A stretch of DNA of 64,000 nucleotides from Aestuariispira ectoiniformans (lineage in GTDB: Bacteria > Pseudomonadota > Alphaproteobacteria > UBA8366 > Aestuariispiraceae): assembly GCF_025136295.1 (NCBI RefSeq), contig NZ_CP062788.1, positions 62,001 through 126,000 of the forward strand, in the 5' to 3' direction. The notes under the pieces are model-generated. The model searched no databases. It saw nothing but the letters and a program-made list of their open reading frames with translations, and was not told the DNA's origin. Both the position numbers and the translations under genes were made by a program. Positions 34,619 to 43,284 of the stretch are shown piece by piece. Position 1 is the stretch's first letter. Every line of letters starts with the position of its first letter.

Positions 34619-35773
34619 TTAATCCACAACGCCGTCGAGAACCATTTCCCGGAACTTGCTGTAAAAGCCCGGCTCCAGATGCCTTTCAATCATGCCGTCC
34701 ATGATATCTATCGCCTTGCGCGGCGGAAGCGACGGCTTGTAGGAACGCTTGTCTACCAGGGCCGAGTAAACGTCCATCATGGCCGATATCAGGCTCAGAT
34801 CATCCATCTGTGCCCCTTTCAAACCATAGGGATAGCCCGTGCCGTCGATCTTTTCATGATGGCGTTCCGCAATATGAATGGCCTCCATCGGGATGCCTGC
34901 AGACGCCCTCAATATTCTGCCGGAATGGTTGACGTGAAGCTTCATTTCCTCCCATTCGTCAGGGTCCAGCTTGCTTGGCTTCTCCAGAAGATGCACGCCT
35001 GTTATCGCCTTGCCGACGTCATGCAGCAGTCCACCCTGGGCCAATAGCTCCATGTCACCGTTCTTCAGGCCCACTTCCTGCCCGAAGATCGTCATCAGTC
35101 CGGCTACCTTCAGACTGTGGCAAAAGGAATAGCTGTGATGGTCCCGAAGGGCGACCAAAACACCGTTGAGGTCATTGGACTGGGCAGCTTCCACCAAGGC
35201 CCGTGAGCAATCCACGGACAGGCCCGGTTCCACCTTTCCGGTTGATGCCGCCGTTGAGAACAAATGCTTCAAATTGGTGCGTGTCACCTTCAGGACACTG
35301 GATTGCACATAATTGAGCTCGTCCCATTTCTCCTCAACCTTCTTATTTACCACATCCCAGAGGTGAACCAGAAAATTGGTCGGCTCGAAAGGCGCAGAGA
35401 TACAGGCCTCTGCCATTTCCTGGACCTCGTCGTCCGGGTCCGACATCCGCGGGTCCTTCCAGGACACCAGCAGAATGGGCGGCCGCTTTTCCCCCGCGGC
35501 AACATCCCGGTGAATCCTCTTGGCGACATCAAAGCCGCTCAGCCCCGGGAGATCCGCATTGATGATCGCAGCGTCGTAATCGCCCTTGCGCAGCATCTCC
35601 AGAGCCGCCCAACCCTGTTCGATCATCGTGATATCGAACCGGTTGCGTATGGGATCAATGACACCATCGAAAATGTGCAGATCACCGCAGGCCAGCAGCA
35701 GTTTTTGCCGCCTGATCTTTTTTTGATCCTCTTGAGTCACAAGCTGATGCAGATCAGCCGATTTCAGCACCAT
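34619..35773 (-). CDS. Response regulator with HD-GYP domain (cyclic-di-GMP phosphodiesterase type)
   Basis: A 384-residue protein. The N-terminal receiver-like domain (about residues 22-140) keeps the phosphoacceptor Asp in 'AAIINADLPGLSGFDVAK' but has lost the usual acidic pair ('LLACGDLHIFDG') and the conserved Lys ('ISAPFEPTNF'). The C-terminal HD-GYP domain (about 190-384) has the HD pair in 'LAQGGLLHDVGKAITG' and the GYP signature in 'AERHHEKIDGTGYPYGLKG'. Such domains hydrolyse cyclic di-GMP. So this is probably an active phosphodiesterase whose input domain may not respond to standard phosphorylation. It is transcribed leftward alone and ends next to the pckA terminator. Confidence 0.9.
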   Translation of the reverse strand: MVLKSADLHQLVTQEDQKKIRRQKLLLACGDLHIFDGVIDPIRNRFDITMIEQGWAALEMLRKGDYDAAIINADLPGLSGFDVAKRIHRDVAAGEKRPPILLVSWKDPRMSDPDDEVQEMAEACISAPFEPTNFLVHLWDVVNKKVEEKWDELNYVQSSVLKVTRTNLKHLFSTAASTGKVEPGLSVDCSRALVEAAQSNDLNGVLVALRDHHSYSFCHSLKVAGLMTIFGQEVGLKNGDMELLAQGGLLHDVGKAITGVHLLEKPSKLDPDEWEEMKLHVNHSGRILRASAGIPMEAIHIAERHHEKIDGTGYPYGLKGAQMDDLSLISAMMDVYSALVDKRSYKPSLPPRKAIDIMDGMIERHLEPGFYSKFREMVLDGVVD

Positions 35774-35908
35774 AGAAGCCTCACCATGTGCCCCATGTCA
35801 GCGCCCCTCCAGCCCCAACATCTCCTATCCTAACAAGGGGAAGTTACACGTCCAATCATTTAAACCGGGTTAATCGTCTGCCGGTACTTCTATTTTAGCA
35901 GACAAATC

Positions 35909-36346
35909 TCAAGTTGCTGCATAAACGGCGATATAGGCGACAACGATATAACGTGAAAATTTCGATATCGCGACCAGCAGAAGAAACAGGTCAAAACGGA
36001 CTCTCAAGACACCCGCCGCGAAAGTCAGCGGATCTCCGATAAACGGCGTCCAGGCCAGCAGCAGCGACCACACGCCCCAGCGTTGAAACCTGTCCTGCGC
36101 CTTTGCAAGGGCTGCCTTTGGAACGGGGAACCAGCGGCGGTCCTGGAAATGCAAACACCAGCGCCCCAGGCACCAGTTCACGACACTGCCCAGAGTGTTG
36201 CCTACGCCCGCCACGAGGACCAGCCACCATAGCGAAAAGCCCTTTTGAACCGTCAGAGCCGCCAGAACTGCTTCAGACTGGATCGGCAACAGCGTCGCCG
36301 CAAAAAAAGCCGTTAGAAAAAGGCCCAGATAGCCAAGACTGCTCAT
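35909..36346 (-). CDS. YqaA-family (DedA/SNARE-associated) membrane protein
   Basis: A 145-residue inner-membrane protein of the YqaA branch of the DedA superfamily. It has 'GLFLTAFFAATLLPIQSEAV' at the start, 'VAGVGNTLGSVVNWCLGRWC' (the conserved glycine-rich re-entrant region), 'FQRWGVWSLLLAWTPFIGDP' and 'LTFAAGVLRVRFDLFLLLVA'. DedA proteins are involved in lipid scrambling and membrane homeostasis; YqaA itself is uncharacterised. It starts 8 bases after the lipoprotein gene, so they are probably co-transcribed leftward. Confidence 0.88.
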   Translation of the reverse strand: MSSLGYLGLFLTAFFAATLLPIQSEAVLAALTVQKGFSLWWLVLVAGVGNTLGSVVNWCLGRWCLHFQDRRWFPVPKAALAKAQDRFQRWGVWSLLLAWTPFIGDPLTFAAGVLRVRFDLFLLLVAISKFSRYIVVAYIAVYAAT

Positions 36347-36354
36347 TCACAAAA

Positions 36355-37035
36355 TCACTGTTTGGGAGGGATGGCGATAACCATGCGTGGACCGGGGTCC
36401 TCCATGGACTGGATATCCCATGTGTATAGCGACAAATCCCCGCTTTTGACGGAATTCGCATTCTGGAATTTCACATCCGCATTGGTCCAGATACGGATTT
36501 TCCCCCAGGCGTCGAACCCACCGGCGATCAAATCCCGCCGATAATCCTTCGGCAATTTATTGGATACGATTTCGACGACGCCCGGCGCGGTCTTGGCGAT
36601 ACGCAGGAACCAGGCATTGCGGCGCACGAAGCGATAACTGGGCTGTTCATAGACATTCCCCTGATAGCGATATTTCACCGCATAGCGCGCCTGCCCCTTG
36701 TAGCGAACCTCACTGAAGCCGCTGTCGCGCAGGAGGTCCTGCTTGTAGACGTCAATCTTGTCCTTTTCGTCAAAGGCCAGAATATCACTCTCGCTCAGTC
36801 CCCGTGCATCCCATATCTTGCGGACCTTCTCGCTCGGCTCGACTCCCCGTTGCAACATCTGCTTCCAGCCGATGTCCTGCAGGAAACCCAGGTGGATCAG
36901 GTCTCCCTCATATTCAAAGGCGTACCGCCCGTCCTTCAGGATCTGCATTTTCAGATCGTAACCGGTCGGCAGATAGCAGCTATTCAGCAGGAACAGGCTG
37001 ACGAGCAAGACTATGGTTCTGGCAAGTATCTTCAT
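36355..37035 (-). CDS. Lipoprotein of unknown function
   Basis: A 226-residue lipoprotein. The signal sequence 'ARTIVLLVSLFLLNSC' ends in a Cys at about residue 20, preceded by L-N-S, a workable lipobox. The mature part has many beta-strand-like stretches with regular aromatic residues ('GRYAFEYEGDLIHLGFLQDI', 'GQARYAVKYRYQGNVYEQPS', 'AWFLRIAKTAPGVVEIVSNK', 'WGKIRIWTNADVKFQNANSV'). I do not recognise the family. It lies directly upstream of the YqaA-like gene and downstream of the cobT terminator, facing the same way. Confidence 0.75.
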   Translation of the reverse strand: MKILARTIVLLVSLFLLNSCYLPTGYDLKMQILKDGRYAFEYEGDLIHLGFLQDIGWKQMLQRGVEPSEKVRKIWDARGLSESDILAFDEKDKIDVYKQDLLRDSGFSEVRYKGQARYAVKYRYQGNVYEQPSYRFVRRNAWFLRIAKTAPGVVEIVSNKLPKDYRRDLIAGGFDAWGKIRIWTNADVKFQNANSVKSGDLSLYTWDIQSMEDPGPRMVIAIPPKQ

Positions 37036-37061
37036 GGCAGGCAGTCTAGCATGCGTTTCCC

Positions 37062-37092
37062 AAAAAAGAACCGCCGGAAAGACCGGCGGTTC
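37062..37092 (-). terminator. Intrinsic terminator of cobT
   Basis: A perfect 10-bp stem (37068-37077 with 37083-37092) and 5-base loop. On the minus strand it is followed by a run of six T residues (the A-run at 37062-37067). It lies 28 bases past the cobT stop. Confidence 0.92.
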
Positions 37093-37119
37093 AAAAAATT
37101 GCTGTTGGCTGACAGCAGC

Positions 37120-38142
37120 TTATGCGCCGCTGACACCCGCCTCGGCAAAGGTTGCCATGCCGGTGTGGCAGGCAAGCGCCGATTTGACCACGCCCAGCGC
37201 AACAGCGGCCCCGGAGCCTTCGCCCAGGCGCATGCCGTAATTCACCACAGGCTCCTTGCCGACCGTCTCCAACAACCGGATATGCGCCGGTTCCGCAGAC
37301 AGATGGCCGACAACACAATGGTCGAGCGCACTGTCATTCATCGGGTACAAGACCGCAGCCGCAGCCGTGCAGGCATAGCCATCCAGGATGACCGGAATCC
37401 GGGCCATGCGGGCCGCGATCACGGCGCCCGCGATTGCGGCCAGCTCAAAGCCACCCAGATGACGCAAAATTTCCAACCCGTCCGTCATCGCGTCCTTATG
37501 CTTGGCCACAGCCTCACCAACCACACGGACCTTGTTTTCAAACGCATCACCCTGAACGCCCGTACCGGGACCGACCCATTCACGTGCGTCTCCCCCGAAC
37601 AGCGCATGAGCCATGGCGGCCCCGCTGGTGGAATTGGCAATGCCCATTTCCCCCAGGCACAGGCAGTCGATGCCGTCCTCAACCGCCATCATGCCGTAGG
37701 CCATGGCGGTCGCACATTCCTCTTCGCTCATCGCGGGCTCTTGCGTGAAATCCTTGGTCGGATTTTCAAGCGCCATTTCATAGACCCGTAATTCTGCGTC
37801 ATGAACACGGCAGAGCTGGTTCACTGCCGCGCCACCGTTCTGGAAATTGGCAACCATCTGCACGGTCACTTCCTGCGGGAAGGCGGATACCCCCTGTGCC
37901 GCCACGCCGTGGTTACCGGCAAAGACAGCCACACGCGGGCGTTCCAGGGTCGGCTTTTCCTTTGCCTGCCAGGAGGCAAACCAGGCCGAAATATCTTCCA
38001 GACGCCCCAGTGCCCCCGGCGGTTTGGTCAACTGACCTTCACGCTCTCGCGCATTGTTCAGGGCTGTTTCATTGGGACCGGGGAAGCCCGCGATGATCTC
38101 GCGCATTTCCTGGAAACTGGCTTTTGGCGGCGTTTCTGTCAT
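37120..38142 (-). CDS. cobT: Nicotinate-nucleotide-dimethylbenzimidazole phosphoribosyltransferase
   Basis: Makes alpha-ribazole phosphate from the lower-ligand base (5,6-dimethylbenzimidazole or related) and nicotinate mononucleotide for the B12 nucleotide loop. The 340-residue enzyme has the N-terminal 'REREGQLTKPPGALGRLEDI', 'VAVFAGNHGVAAQGVSAFP', 'MVANFQNGGAAVNQL', 'CLCLGEMGIANSTSGAAMAH', the C-terminal 'GHLSAEPAHIRLLE' and 'MRLGEGSGAAVAL', where the catalytic Glu (E317 in Salmonella numbering) lies. The ATG at 38142 matches the family; the frame runs on to 38253 into cobS. It is divergent from cobS with 54 bp between the starts. Confidence 0.96.
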   Translation of the reverse strand: MTETPPKASFQEMREIIAGFPGPNETALNNAREREGQLTKPPGALGRLEDISAWFASWQAKEKPTLERPRVAVFAGNHGVAAQGVSAFPQEVTVQMVANFQNGGAAVNQLCRVHDAELRVYEMALENPTKDFTQEPAMSEEECATAMAYGMMAVEDGIDCLCLGEMGIANSTSGAAMAHALFGGDAREWVGPGTGVQGDAFENKVRVVGEAVAKHKDAMTDGLEILRHLGGFELAAIAGAVIAARMARIPVILDGYACTAAAAVLYPMNDSALDHCVVGHLSAEPAHIRLLETVGKEPVVNYGMRLGEGSGAAVALGVVKSALACHTGMATFAEAGVSGA

Positions 38143-38196
38143 AGTCGGTGACCTGTTTCTGGTTTCACGGGGATTTTGCGGGTATATCCTGCCGTC

Positions 38197-39018
38197 ATGA
38201 CGAGCGAAAGTGAAAAAAACGCCGCAGGGGAGCGGACGCCAGCAGGGTTCCACCCTCTCGCCGACCTGAGCACGGGCTTCATGTTCCTGACCCGCCTGCC
38301 CTTTCCGGGGCGCGGCGACCGGCCGTTGTCAACCGCGGCATGGACCTTCCCCGTCGTCGGCGCCCTTGTCGGCAGCCTGGGCGGACTGGCCTTCTGGGGC
38401 GCAACGCTTTTGGGTATGCCACCTGTGATCGCGGCACTGCTCGCAGTTGCAGTAACTGCCGCCGTCACCGGCGCATTGCATGAAGACGGTCTGTCTGATG
38501 CCTGCGACGGCCTGTTCGGCGGATACACCCCCGAAAGGCGGCTGGAAATCATGCGGGACAGCCGCATCGGCGGCTTCGGGGCGCTGGCCATGGTTATCAG
38601 CGTCGGCCTGCGGGTCGCCGCCCTTACCAGCCTGCATTTCCCGGACGGGGTTCTGGTCTTCCTGATCGCCGCCCATACCCTGTCGCGGGCAAACATCGTG
38701 CTGGTCATGAACCAGATGCAACTGGCCGGAAAGACCGGCATGGCGGCAACGGCGGGACGGCCCGGTCTGTTTATCAGTGCGCTCGCCTTCATCTTCGGGC
38801 TGTCCGTCACCTTCTATCTAGCCGGTCTTTTCCTGACACCACTTGGTGTCGGGGTTGCCTGCGCAGTCAGCATCGGCCTCAGTTGGGCCTTCATGATGAT
38901 GGCTCTCGCCAAAATGGGTGGCTATAACGGCGACTGCCTGGGCGCGGCACAGCAGATCGGCGAAATCGGACTTCTGCTGGCGGTGCTTGGCTGGATCAAT
39001 GTGATGGGGTTGGCATGA
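38197..39018 (+). CDS. cobS: Adenosylcobinamide-GDP ribazoletransferase (cobalamin synthase)
   Basis: Joins adenosylcobinamide-GDP to alpha-ribazole (or its phosphate) in the inner membrane, the last assembly step of the nucleotide loop. The 273-residue protein has the N-terminal 'STGFMFLTRLPFPGRGDRPL', the family's 'HEDGLSDACDGLFGGYTPER' metal-site region, 'RLEIMRDSRIGGFGALAMVI', and several hydrophobic segments. The ATG at 38197 has the family start; an upstream TTG at 38176 is less likely. It overlaps cobC by ATGA and is divergent from cobT. Confidence 0.95.
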   Translation: MTSESEKNAAGERTPAGFHPLADLSTGFMFLTRLPFPGRGDRPLSTAAWTFPVVGALVGSLGGLAFWGATLLGMPPVIAALLAVAVTAAVTGALHEDGLSDACDGLFGGYTPERRLEIMRDSRIGGFGALAMVISVGLRVAALTSLHFPDGVLVFLIAAHTLSRANIVLVMNQMQLAGKTGMAATAGRPGLFISALAFIFGLSVTFYLAGLFLTPLGVGVACAVSIGLSWAFMMMALAKMGGYNGDCLGAAQQIGEIGLLLAVLGWINVMGLA

Positions 39019-39650
39019 GCAAGACGACACGATGGTGGTGGGTGCGTCACGCACCGGTAACCGCCCATAAGGGTACGATCTACGGACAGCGGGACCTGCC
39101 CTGCGACGTGGATGACACCGACACCTTCAAGGCCCTCGCCACTATGCTGCCGGACGAGGCGGCCTGCATAACCAGCACGCTACAACGCACCCATCAGACT
39201 GCAGATGCCATCGCCGCCCAGGGCCTGACCTTCGCCGAACGTCAGGCAGAGGCAGACCTGGTCGAGCAGAGCTTTGGCGACTGGCAGGGGCACAGTTTTG
39301 CCGAATTCGACCATATCCGGGACAATATCGCCCATCGGTACTGGTCCGCACCGGCCTATGAACGCCCGCCCAATGGCGAAAGCTTTGCCGATGTCATCGC
39401 GCGTGTGGCCCCGGCTGTCACCCGCCTGACAGCAGAACACAGCGGCAAGGATATCGTCGCCGTCGTTCATGGCGGCACCATCCGGGCGGCAATCGCCTTT
39501 GCCCTTGGCATCGATGCAGACAAGGCACTGGCCTTTGCGATCAACAATTGTTCCGTCACGCGTCTGGACCATATTGATCTGGGAGAGACCCAGTCCTGGC
39601 GGATCAATGTCGTCAACTGGCTGCCCCATACCAAACATAAAACGGCATAA
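39015..39650 (+). CDS. cobC: Alpha-ribazole phosphatase-type histidine phosphatase
   Basis: A 211-residue phosphoglycerate mutase-superfamily phosphatase. The catalytic phospho-His is in 'RWWWVRHAPVTAHKGTIYGQ'; the second Arg/Thr region is 'ACITSTLQRTHQTADAI' and the second His is in 'DIVAVVHGGTIRAAIAFALG'. Its place between cobS and cobU makes the alpha-ribazole-5'-phosphate (or cobalamin-5'-phosphate) phosphatase role very likely. The substrate is inferred from context because many family members act elsewhere. It overlaps cobS by ATGA. Confidence 0.88.
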   Translation: MSKTTRWWWVRHAPVTAHKGTIYGQRDLPCDVDDTDTFKALATMLPDEAACITSTLQRTHQTADAIAAQGLTFAERQAEADLVEQSFGDWQGHSFAEFDHIRDNIAHRYWSAPAYERPPNGESFADVIARVAPAVTRLTAEHSGKDIVAVVHGGTIRAAIAFALGIDADKALAFAINNCSVTRLDHIDLGETQSWRINVVNWLPHTKHKTA

Positions 39651-39653
39651 TCC

Positions 39654-40196
39654 ATGGAAAAATTCTTAAGCGGCGACCTTATCGTCGGCCTCGTTATTCT
39701 GTTCATGTTCCTGCTGGTTATGCGCCGTATGCGTAAGAAACCGGGGCTGCGGCCACAGGAATGGGATCTGGCCTATGACTTTGTGACGGAACCCGCCACC
39801 ACGGACAACGAGGACTACAAAAAGACATTCGACGGCATCTCCTTTCCCGTTGAGGACAATGTCCATCTTGTCCGGCTTGCCTTCCTGAACCGGGGCACCA
39901 AGCATATTCCGCTCGACAAGTTCAAAGACGCAGTGCGCGTTCATATCCCCGACGGCGCGGAAATCCTGGAGGCGAAATTCAACGAACGCTTCCGTTCCAC
40001 CCTGCCTGCCGCCGATGATCCCTGCGTCGACGGGCAGACGCTCACCATCGCCCCCTTCGCCCTGGAACCGGAAGGCATCCTGATTTTCAATCTGGTACTC
40101 AAAGGCGCCAGCGAACCGGAATCGGTCGAGGCCGCCCTGGAAGATCAGGAAGAGGTAAACCGCCTGGGTCTCAAATTCCGTTTCATGAGGCAGTAA
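39654..40196 (+). CDS. Unknown single-pass membrane protein in the cob operon
   Basis: A 180-residue protein I do not recognise. An N-terminal membrane helix (about residues 7-23, 'GDLIVGLVILFMFLLVMRR') is followed by a basic stop-transfer segment (RRMRKK). The rest is soluble and probably cytoplasmic. It has a beta-rich look ('DNVHLVRLAFLNRGTKHIPL', 'DAVRVHIPDGAEILEAKFNE', 'EGILIFNLVLKGASEPESVE') without catalytic motifs. It sits 3 bases after cobC and overlaps cobU by the TAATG junction at 40194-40198. Tight coupling on both sides suggests co-production with the nucleotide-loop enzymes; a membrane anchor or scaffold is a guess. Confidence 0.8.
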   Translation: MEKFLSGDLIVGLVILFMFLLVMRRMRKKPGLRPQEWDLAYDFVTEPATTDNEDYKKTFDGISFPVEDNVHLVRLAFLNRGTKHIPLDKFKDAVRVHIPDGAEILEAKFNERFRSTLPAADDPCVDGQTLTIAPFALEPEGILIFNLVLKGASEPESVEAALEDQEEVNRLGLKFRFMRQ

Positions 40197-40726
40197 TGAC
40201 GGCAAAAATCACCCTGATCCTGGGCGGCGCCCGGTCCGGTAAGACCGCCCATGCCTTATCTGTCACAGAGGCGTTGGCGGACGGCCGACGCAAGACCTAT
40301 GTCGCCACCGCCCAGGCGTTCGACGACGAAATGCGCGACCGGATTGATCGCCACCGGCAGGAACGTGACGAAAGCTGGGTCACACTGGAAGCCCCGGAAA
40401 ACCTGCCACAGGTCATCCGGGCCCATGCCGGTCCAGACAAGGTTCTGCTGGTGGACTGCCTCACATTGTGGCTCAGCAACTGCATGTTGGCGGAACGCGA
40501 CCTTGACGCCGAGCGGCAAGCATTGGTCGCCGCCCTGGGCGAGGCCGCAGGACCGGTTGTGCTTGTCTCCAACGAAGTGGGATTGAGCATCGTGCCGGAG
40601 AACAAACTGGCCCGGCGCTATCGCGATGAGGCGGGCTGGACCAATCAGGCCGTCGCCGCGATTGCCGAACGGGTTATTTTCGTTGCTGCGGGCTTGCCAC
40701 TAACGCTAAAAGACAACCAGAACTAG
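40196..40726 (+). CDS. cobU: Adenosylcobinamide kinase / adenosylcobinamide-phosphate guanylyltransferase
   Basis: Phosphorylates adenosylcobinamide and transfers GMP to it, giving adenosylcobinamide-GDP for CobS. The 176-residue protein has the P-loop 'LILGGARSGKTAHALSVTEA' (residues 7-26), 'TYVATAQAFDDEMRDRIDRH', where the His takes the guanylyl group ('DRHRQERDESWVTLEAP'), 'VLLVDCLTLWLSNCML' and 'SNEVGLSIVPENKLARRYRD'. The start codon shares a base with the upstream stop. It is followed by cobW after 25 bp. Confidence 0.96.
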   Translation: MTAKITLILGGARSGKTAHALSVTEALADGRRKTYVATAQAFDDEMRDRIDRHRQERDESWVTLEAPENLPQVIRAHAGPDKVLLVDCLTLWLSNCMLAERDLDAERQALVAALGEAAGPVVLVSNEVGLSIVPENKLARRYRDEAGWTNQAVAAIAERVIFVAAGLPLTLKDNQN

Positions 40727-40751
40727 ATTTCATACCGATAAGGGGTTTCAC

Positions 40752-41792
40752 ATGGCCAAAAAGATTCCAGCCACCGTTGTCACCGGTTTTTTGGGGGCAG
40801 GTAAAACCAGCCTGATCCGGCATATGGTGGAAAATGCCAACGGCAAACGCCTGGCCTTCCTGATCAACGAATTCGGGGACCTTGGGATCGACCGGGAAAT
40901 GCTTCTGGGCTGCGGGATCGAAGGCTGCGGCGAGGAAGATATCGTAGAACTGGCCAATGGCTGCATCTGCTGCACCGTCGCCGACGACTTCCTGCCTGCC
41001 ATGGAATCCCTGCTGGATCGCGAAGACAAACCGGACCACATCCTGATCGAAACATCCGGACTGGCACTGCCCAAACCGCTGGTAAAGGCCTTCAACTGGC
41101 CGGAAATCCGCGCCCAGGTGACAGTTGATGGCGTGATCACCGTCGTCGACAGCAAGGCCGTTGCCGAGGGCCGTTTCGCCGATGACGAAGACGCCGTCCA
41201 GGCCCAGCGTGAGGCCGACGAAAATCTGGACCACGAAAACCCGTTGGAAGAGGTTTTCGAGGACCAGATGCTCTGCGCGGATATGGTCGTCCTGAACAAG
41301 GCGGACCTGTTGGACGAGGCGGACATCGAAAGCCTCAAGGCAGATCTGTCCAAATCCCTGCGCGACGGCGTGCGTTTCATCCATGCCTCCCATGCGCAGG
41401 TCGACCCCGCTGTCCTTTTGGGCCTTGATGCCGCAGCCGAAGATGATCTGGAGGCGCGCCCGTCCCATCACGACAGTCACGGCGATGGTGAAGACGACCA
41501 CGACCATGACGATTTCGACAGTTTCACCATCGCGCTCGACATGATCGACGATGCCGATGCCCTGCAGGACCGCCTGATCGAGGTCGTGAAGGACCACGAT
41601 GTCCTGCGCGTCAAAGGCTTCCTCCTGCGTCCCAATGCCGAACGGCGAGAGGTCATCCAGGGGGTCGGCCCGCGTTTCAACCGCTATTTCGACCGCCCCT
41701 GGAATGGCGACGAGCCGCGCCGGTCGCAGTTGGTGATCATTGGCCGCAAAGGCATTGACCGCGCCGCCATTGAAACGGCAATCATGTCCTAA
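40752..41792 (+). CDS. cobW: CobW-type GTP-dependent metallochaperone
   Basis: A 346-residue G3E-family P-loop GTPase linked to cobalt delivery for B12. It has the Walker A 'TVVTGFLGAGKTSLIRHMVE' (residues 8-27), the CxCC metal site 'VELANGCICCTVADDFL', Walker B/E-T-S 'HILIETSGLALPKPL' and the NKAD guanine motif 'MVVLNKADLLDEAD'. A His/Asp-rich insertion near residue 237, 'HHDSHGDGEDDHDHDD', separates it from the CobW C-terminal domain ('LRVKGFLLRPNAERREVIQG'). CobW usually lies next to cobN of the aerobic cobaltochelatase; here no cobN follows, but a CbiX gene is downstream. A terminator follows it. Confidence 0.94.
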   Translation: MAKKIPATVVTGFLGAGKTSLIRHMVENANGKRLAFLINEFGDLGIDREMLLGCGIEGCGEEDIVELANGCICCTVADDFLPAMESLLDREDKPDHILIETSGLALPKPLVKAFNWPEIRAQVTVDGVITVVDSKAVAEGRFADDEDAVQAQREADENLDHENPLEEVFEDQMLCADMVVLNKADLLDEADIESLKADLSKSLRDGVRFIHASHAQVDPAVLLGLDAAAEDDLEARPSHHDSHGDGEDDHDHDDFDSFTIALDMIDDADALQDRLIEVVKDHDVLRVKGFLLRPNAERREVIQGVGPRFNRYFDRPWNGDEPRRSQLVIIGRKGIDRAAIETAIMS

Positions 41793-41801
41793 AGCCCGCT
41801 A

Positions 41802-41834
41802 CCCCGTCCGGCCAACCGGGCGGGGATTTCCTTT
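41802..41834 (+). terminator. Intrinsic terminator after cobW
   Basis: A 10-bp stem (41802-41811 with 41816-41825, one T-G pair) with a CCAA loop and an ATTTCCTTT tail, 10 bases after the cobW stop. It separates the cobS-cobW unit from regB. Confidence 0.75.
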
Positions 41835-41860
41835 ACAAACAGCAGAAACGATAGTCCGCC

Positions 41861-43174
41861 ATGCTGGCCCCGATCAAACGACTGTTCCCGAAATCCACCG
41901 CCGTCACAAGACGCAAGGGCGGCGGTATTCTGCCGCAAACCCTGGTGCTGGTTCGCTGGATCGCAGTCGCCGGTCAGCTTGCCGCGATCCTGTCGGTGGA
42001 ATATCTGCTGGATTTCCGGCTGCCGATTCTGGAATGCCTGCTGGCAATCCTGCTATTGGCCGGATCGAATATCTTACTGGGCATGGGCTATCCTCGCCGG
42101 GAAAGGCTGACCGACTATCACGCCGCCCGCGTTCTCGCCTTCGATCTGGCCCAGCTCACCGCCCTGATTTACCTGACCGGCGGATTGGAAAACCCGTTCA
42201 CGCTGCTTATTCTGGTGCCGGTAACGGTCTCCGCGACCATGCTGTCGCGCGGCGCGACCATCATGCTGACCATCCTGGCGCTTTTCGCCGTCACCTTCCT
42301 GGCCTTTTACCAGCGCCCGCTGCCCTGGATGATCGGCGGGCTGGAACTGCCGCTGATCTATGTGTCGGGTCTGTGGACGGCACTCGCCGTCGCCATCGTC
42401 TTCACCACGATTTACCTCTGGTCGCTGACGGAAGAATCACGACGCACCGCAGAGGCCCTCGCGGAGGCTGAAAGCGCCCTGAACCGCCAACAGAAGCTTT
42501 CCGCATTGGGCGGGCTTGCCGCGGCAGCGGCTCATGAACTGGGCTCCCCGCTTGCCACCATCGCCGTGGTTGCCAAGGAACTGCAGTCCGAAGTTCCCGC
42601 TGGCAGCCCAATTGCAGAAGATATCGCGCTGTTGCTCAGCCAGTCCGACCGATGCCGCGAAATCCTGGCCGGTCTGACACAGCGCCCGGAAACCTCCGGC
42701 GGCGCGCCGTTTGAGCAGACGCTGCTGACCAATCTGGTCTCGGATGCGGCAAACAACTATCAGACCAAACGCATTGAAATCGACCTGAACCTGGACCCTG
42801 CCAGCCGGGGTGGCGAACCGGAAGTCCCCCGCAAGCCGGAGATTCTTCAGGGCCTTGGCAATATCGTACAGAACGCCGGACAGTTTGCCGCCACCAAGAT
42901 CACGATCCTCCTTTATTGGGATGAAAACACAGTCCGCGTCACCGTCCATGACGATGGCCCAGGCTTTCCACGTCAGGTGCTTGATTCAATTGGCGAACCC
43001 TATATTTCCACAAGGGCGGGCAGCGGAAATCATATGGGACTTGGCATTTTCATCGCCAAAACGTTACTGGAGCGCGTGCGGGCCCGGGTCCGGTTCCGTA
43101 ATCGCCCCGTTCCGAAACATGGCGCCGAGGTCGAGGTTACCTGGCGGCGGCGCGACCTGGAACCAACCGTCTGA
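41861..43174 (+). CDS. regB: Redox sensor histidine kinase RegB/PrrB
   Basis: A 437-residue membrane histidine kinase that in phototrophic and other alphaproteobacteria reports redox state to RegA. Six hydrophobic segments lie in residues about 28-188. The ubiquinone-contact motif 'LTGGLENPFTLLILVPVTV' is present (about 106-124). The phosphoacceptor His is His225 in 'ALGGLAAAAAHELGSPLATI', and the redox-active cysteine is Cys265 in 'LLSQSDRCREILAGLTQRPE', both at the same numbers as in Rhodobacter capsulatus RegB. ATPase boxes are 'LGNIVQNAGQFAATKI', 'DDGPGFP' and 'GNHMGLGIFIAKTLLERVRA'. It is followed by regA after 110 bp and lies within the B12 region. Confidence 0.94.
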   Translation: MLAPIKRLFPKSTAVTRRKGGGILPQTLVLVRWIAVAGQLAAILSVEYLLDFRLPILECLLAILLLAGSNILLGMGYPRRERLTDYHAARVLAFDLAQLTALIYLTGGLENPFTLLILVPVTVSATMLSRGATIMLTILALFAVTFLAFYQRPLPWMIGGLELPLIYVSGLWTALAVAIVFTTIYLWSLTEESRRTAEALAEAESALNRQQKLSALGGLAAAAAHELGSPLATIAVVAKELQSEVPAGSPIAEDIALLLSQSDRCREILAGLTQRPETSGGAPFEQTLLTNLVSDAANNYQTKRIEIDLNLDPASRGGEPEVPRKPEILQGLGNIVQNAGQFAATKITILLYWDENTVRVTVHDDGPGFPRQVLDSIGEPYISTRAGSGNHMGLGIFIAKTLLERVRARVRFRNRPVPKHGAEVEVTWRRRDLEPTV

Positions 43175-43284
43175 CGCCGACCGGCCGATGCGACAACTTG
43201 CCCCGCCCACAAGGTTGCCAAAGCTTGAAGCTGGGGTATTTTGTTGCAAGAAAAGAAAAAACCTTCTGGACGGAAGTTGGACAT

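Noticed and set aside
41740-42471. Plus-strand frame of about 243 codons overlapping the cobW end and regB
   Set aside because: It is in a different phase from regB, is Arg/Pro-rich and has no family features; regB has all kinase motifs in the overlapping stretch.
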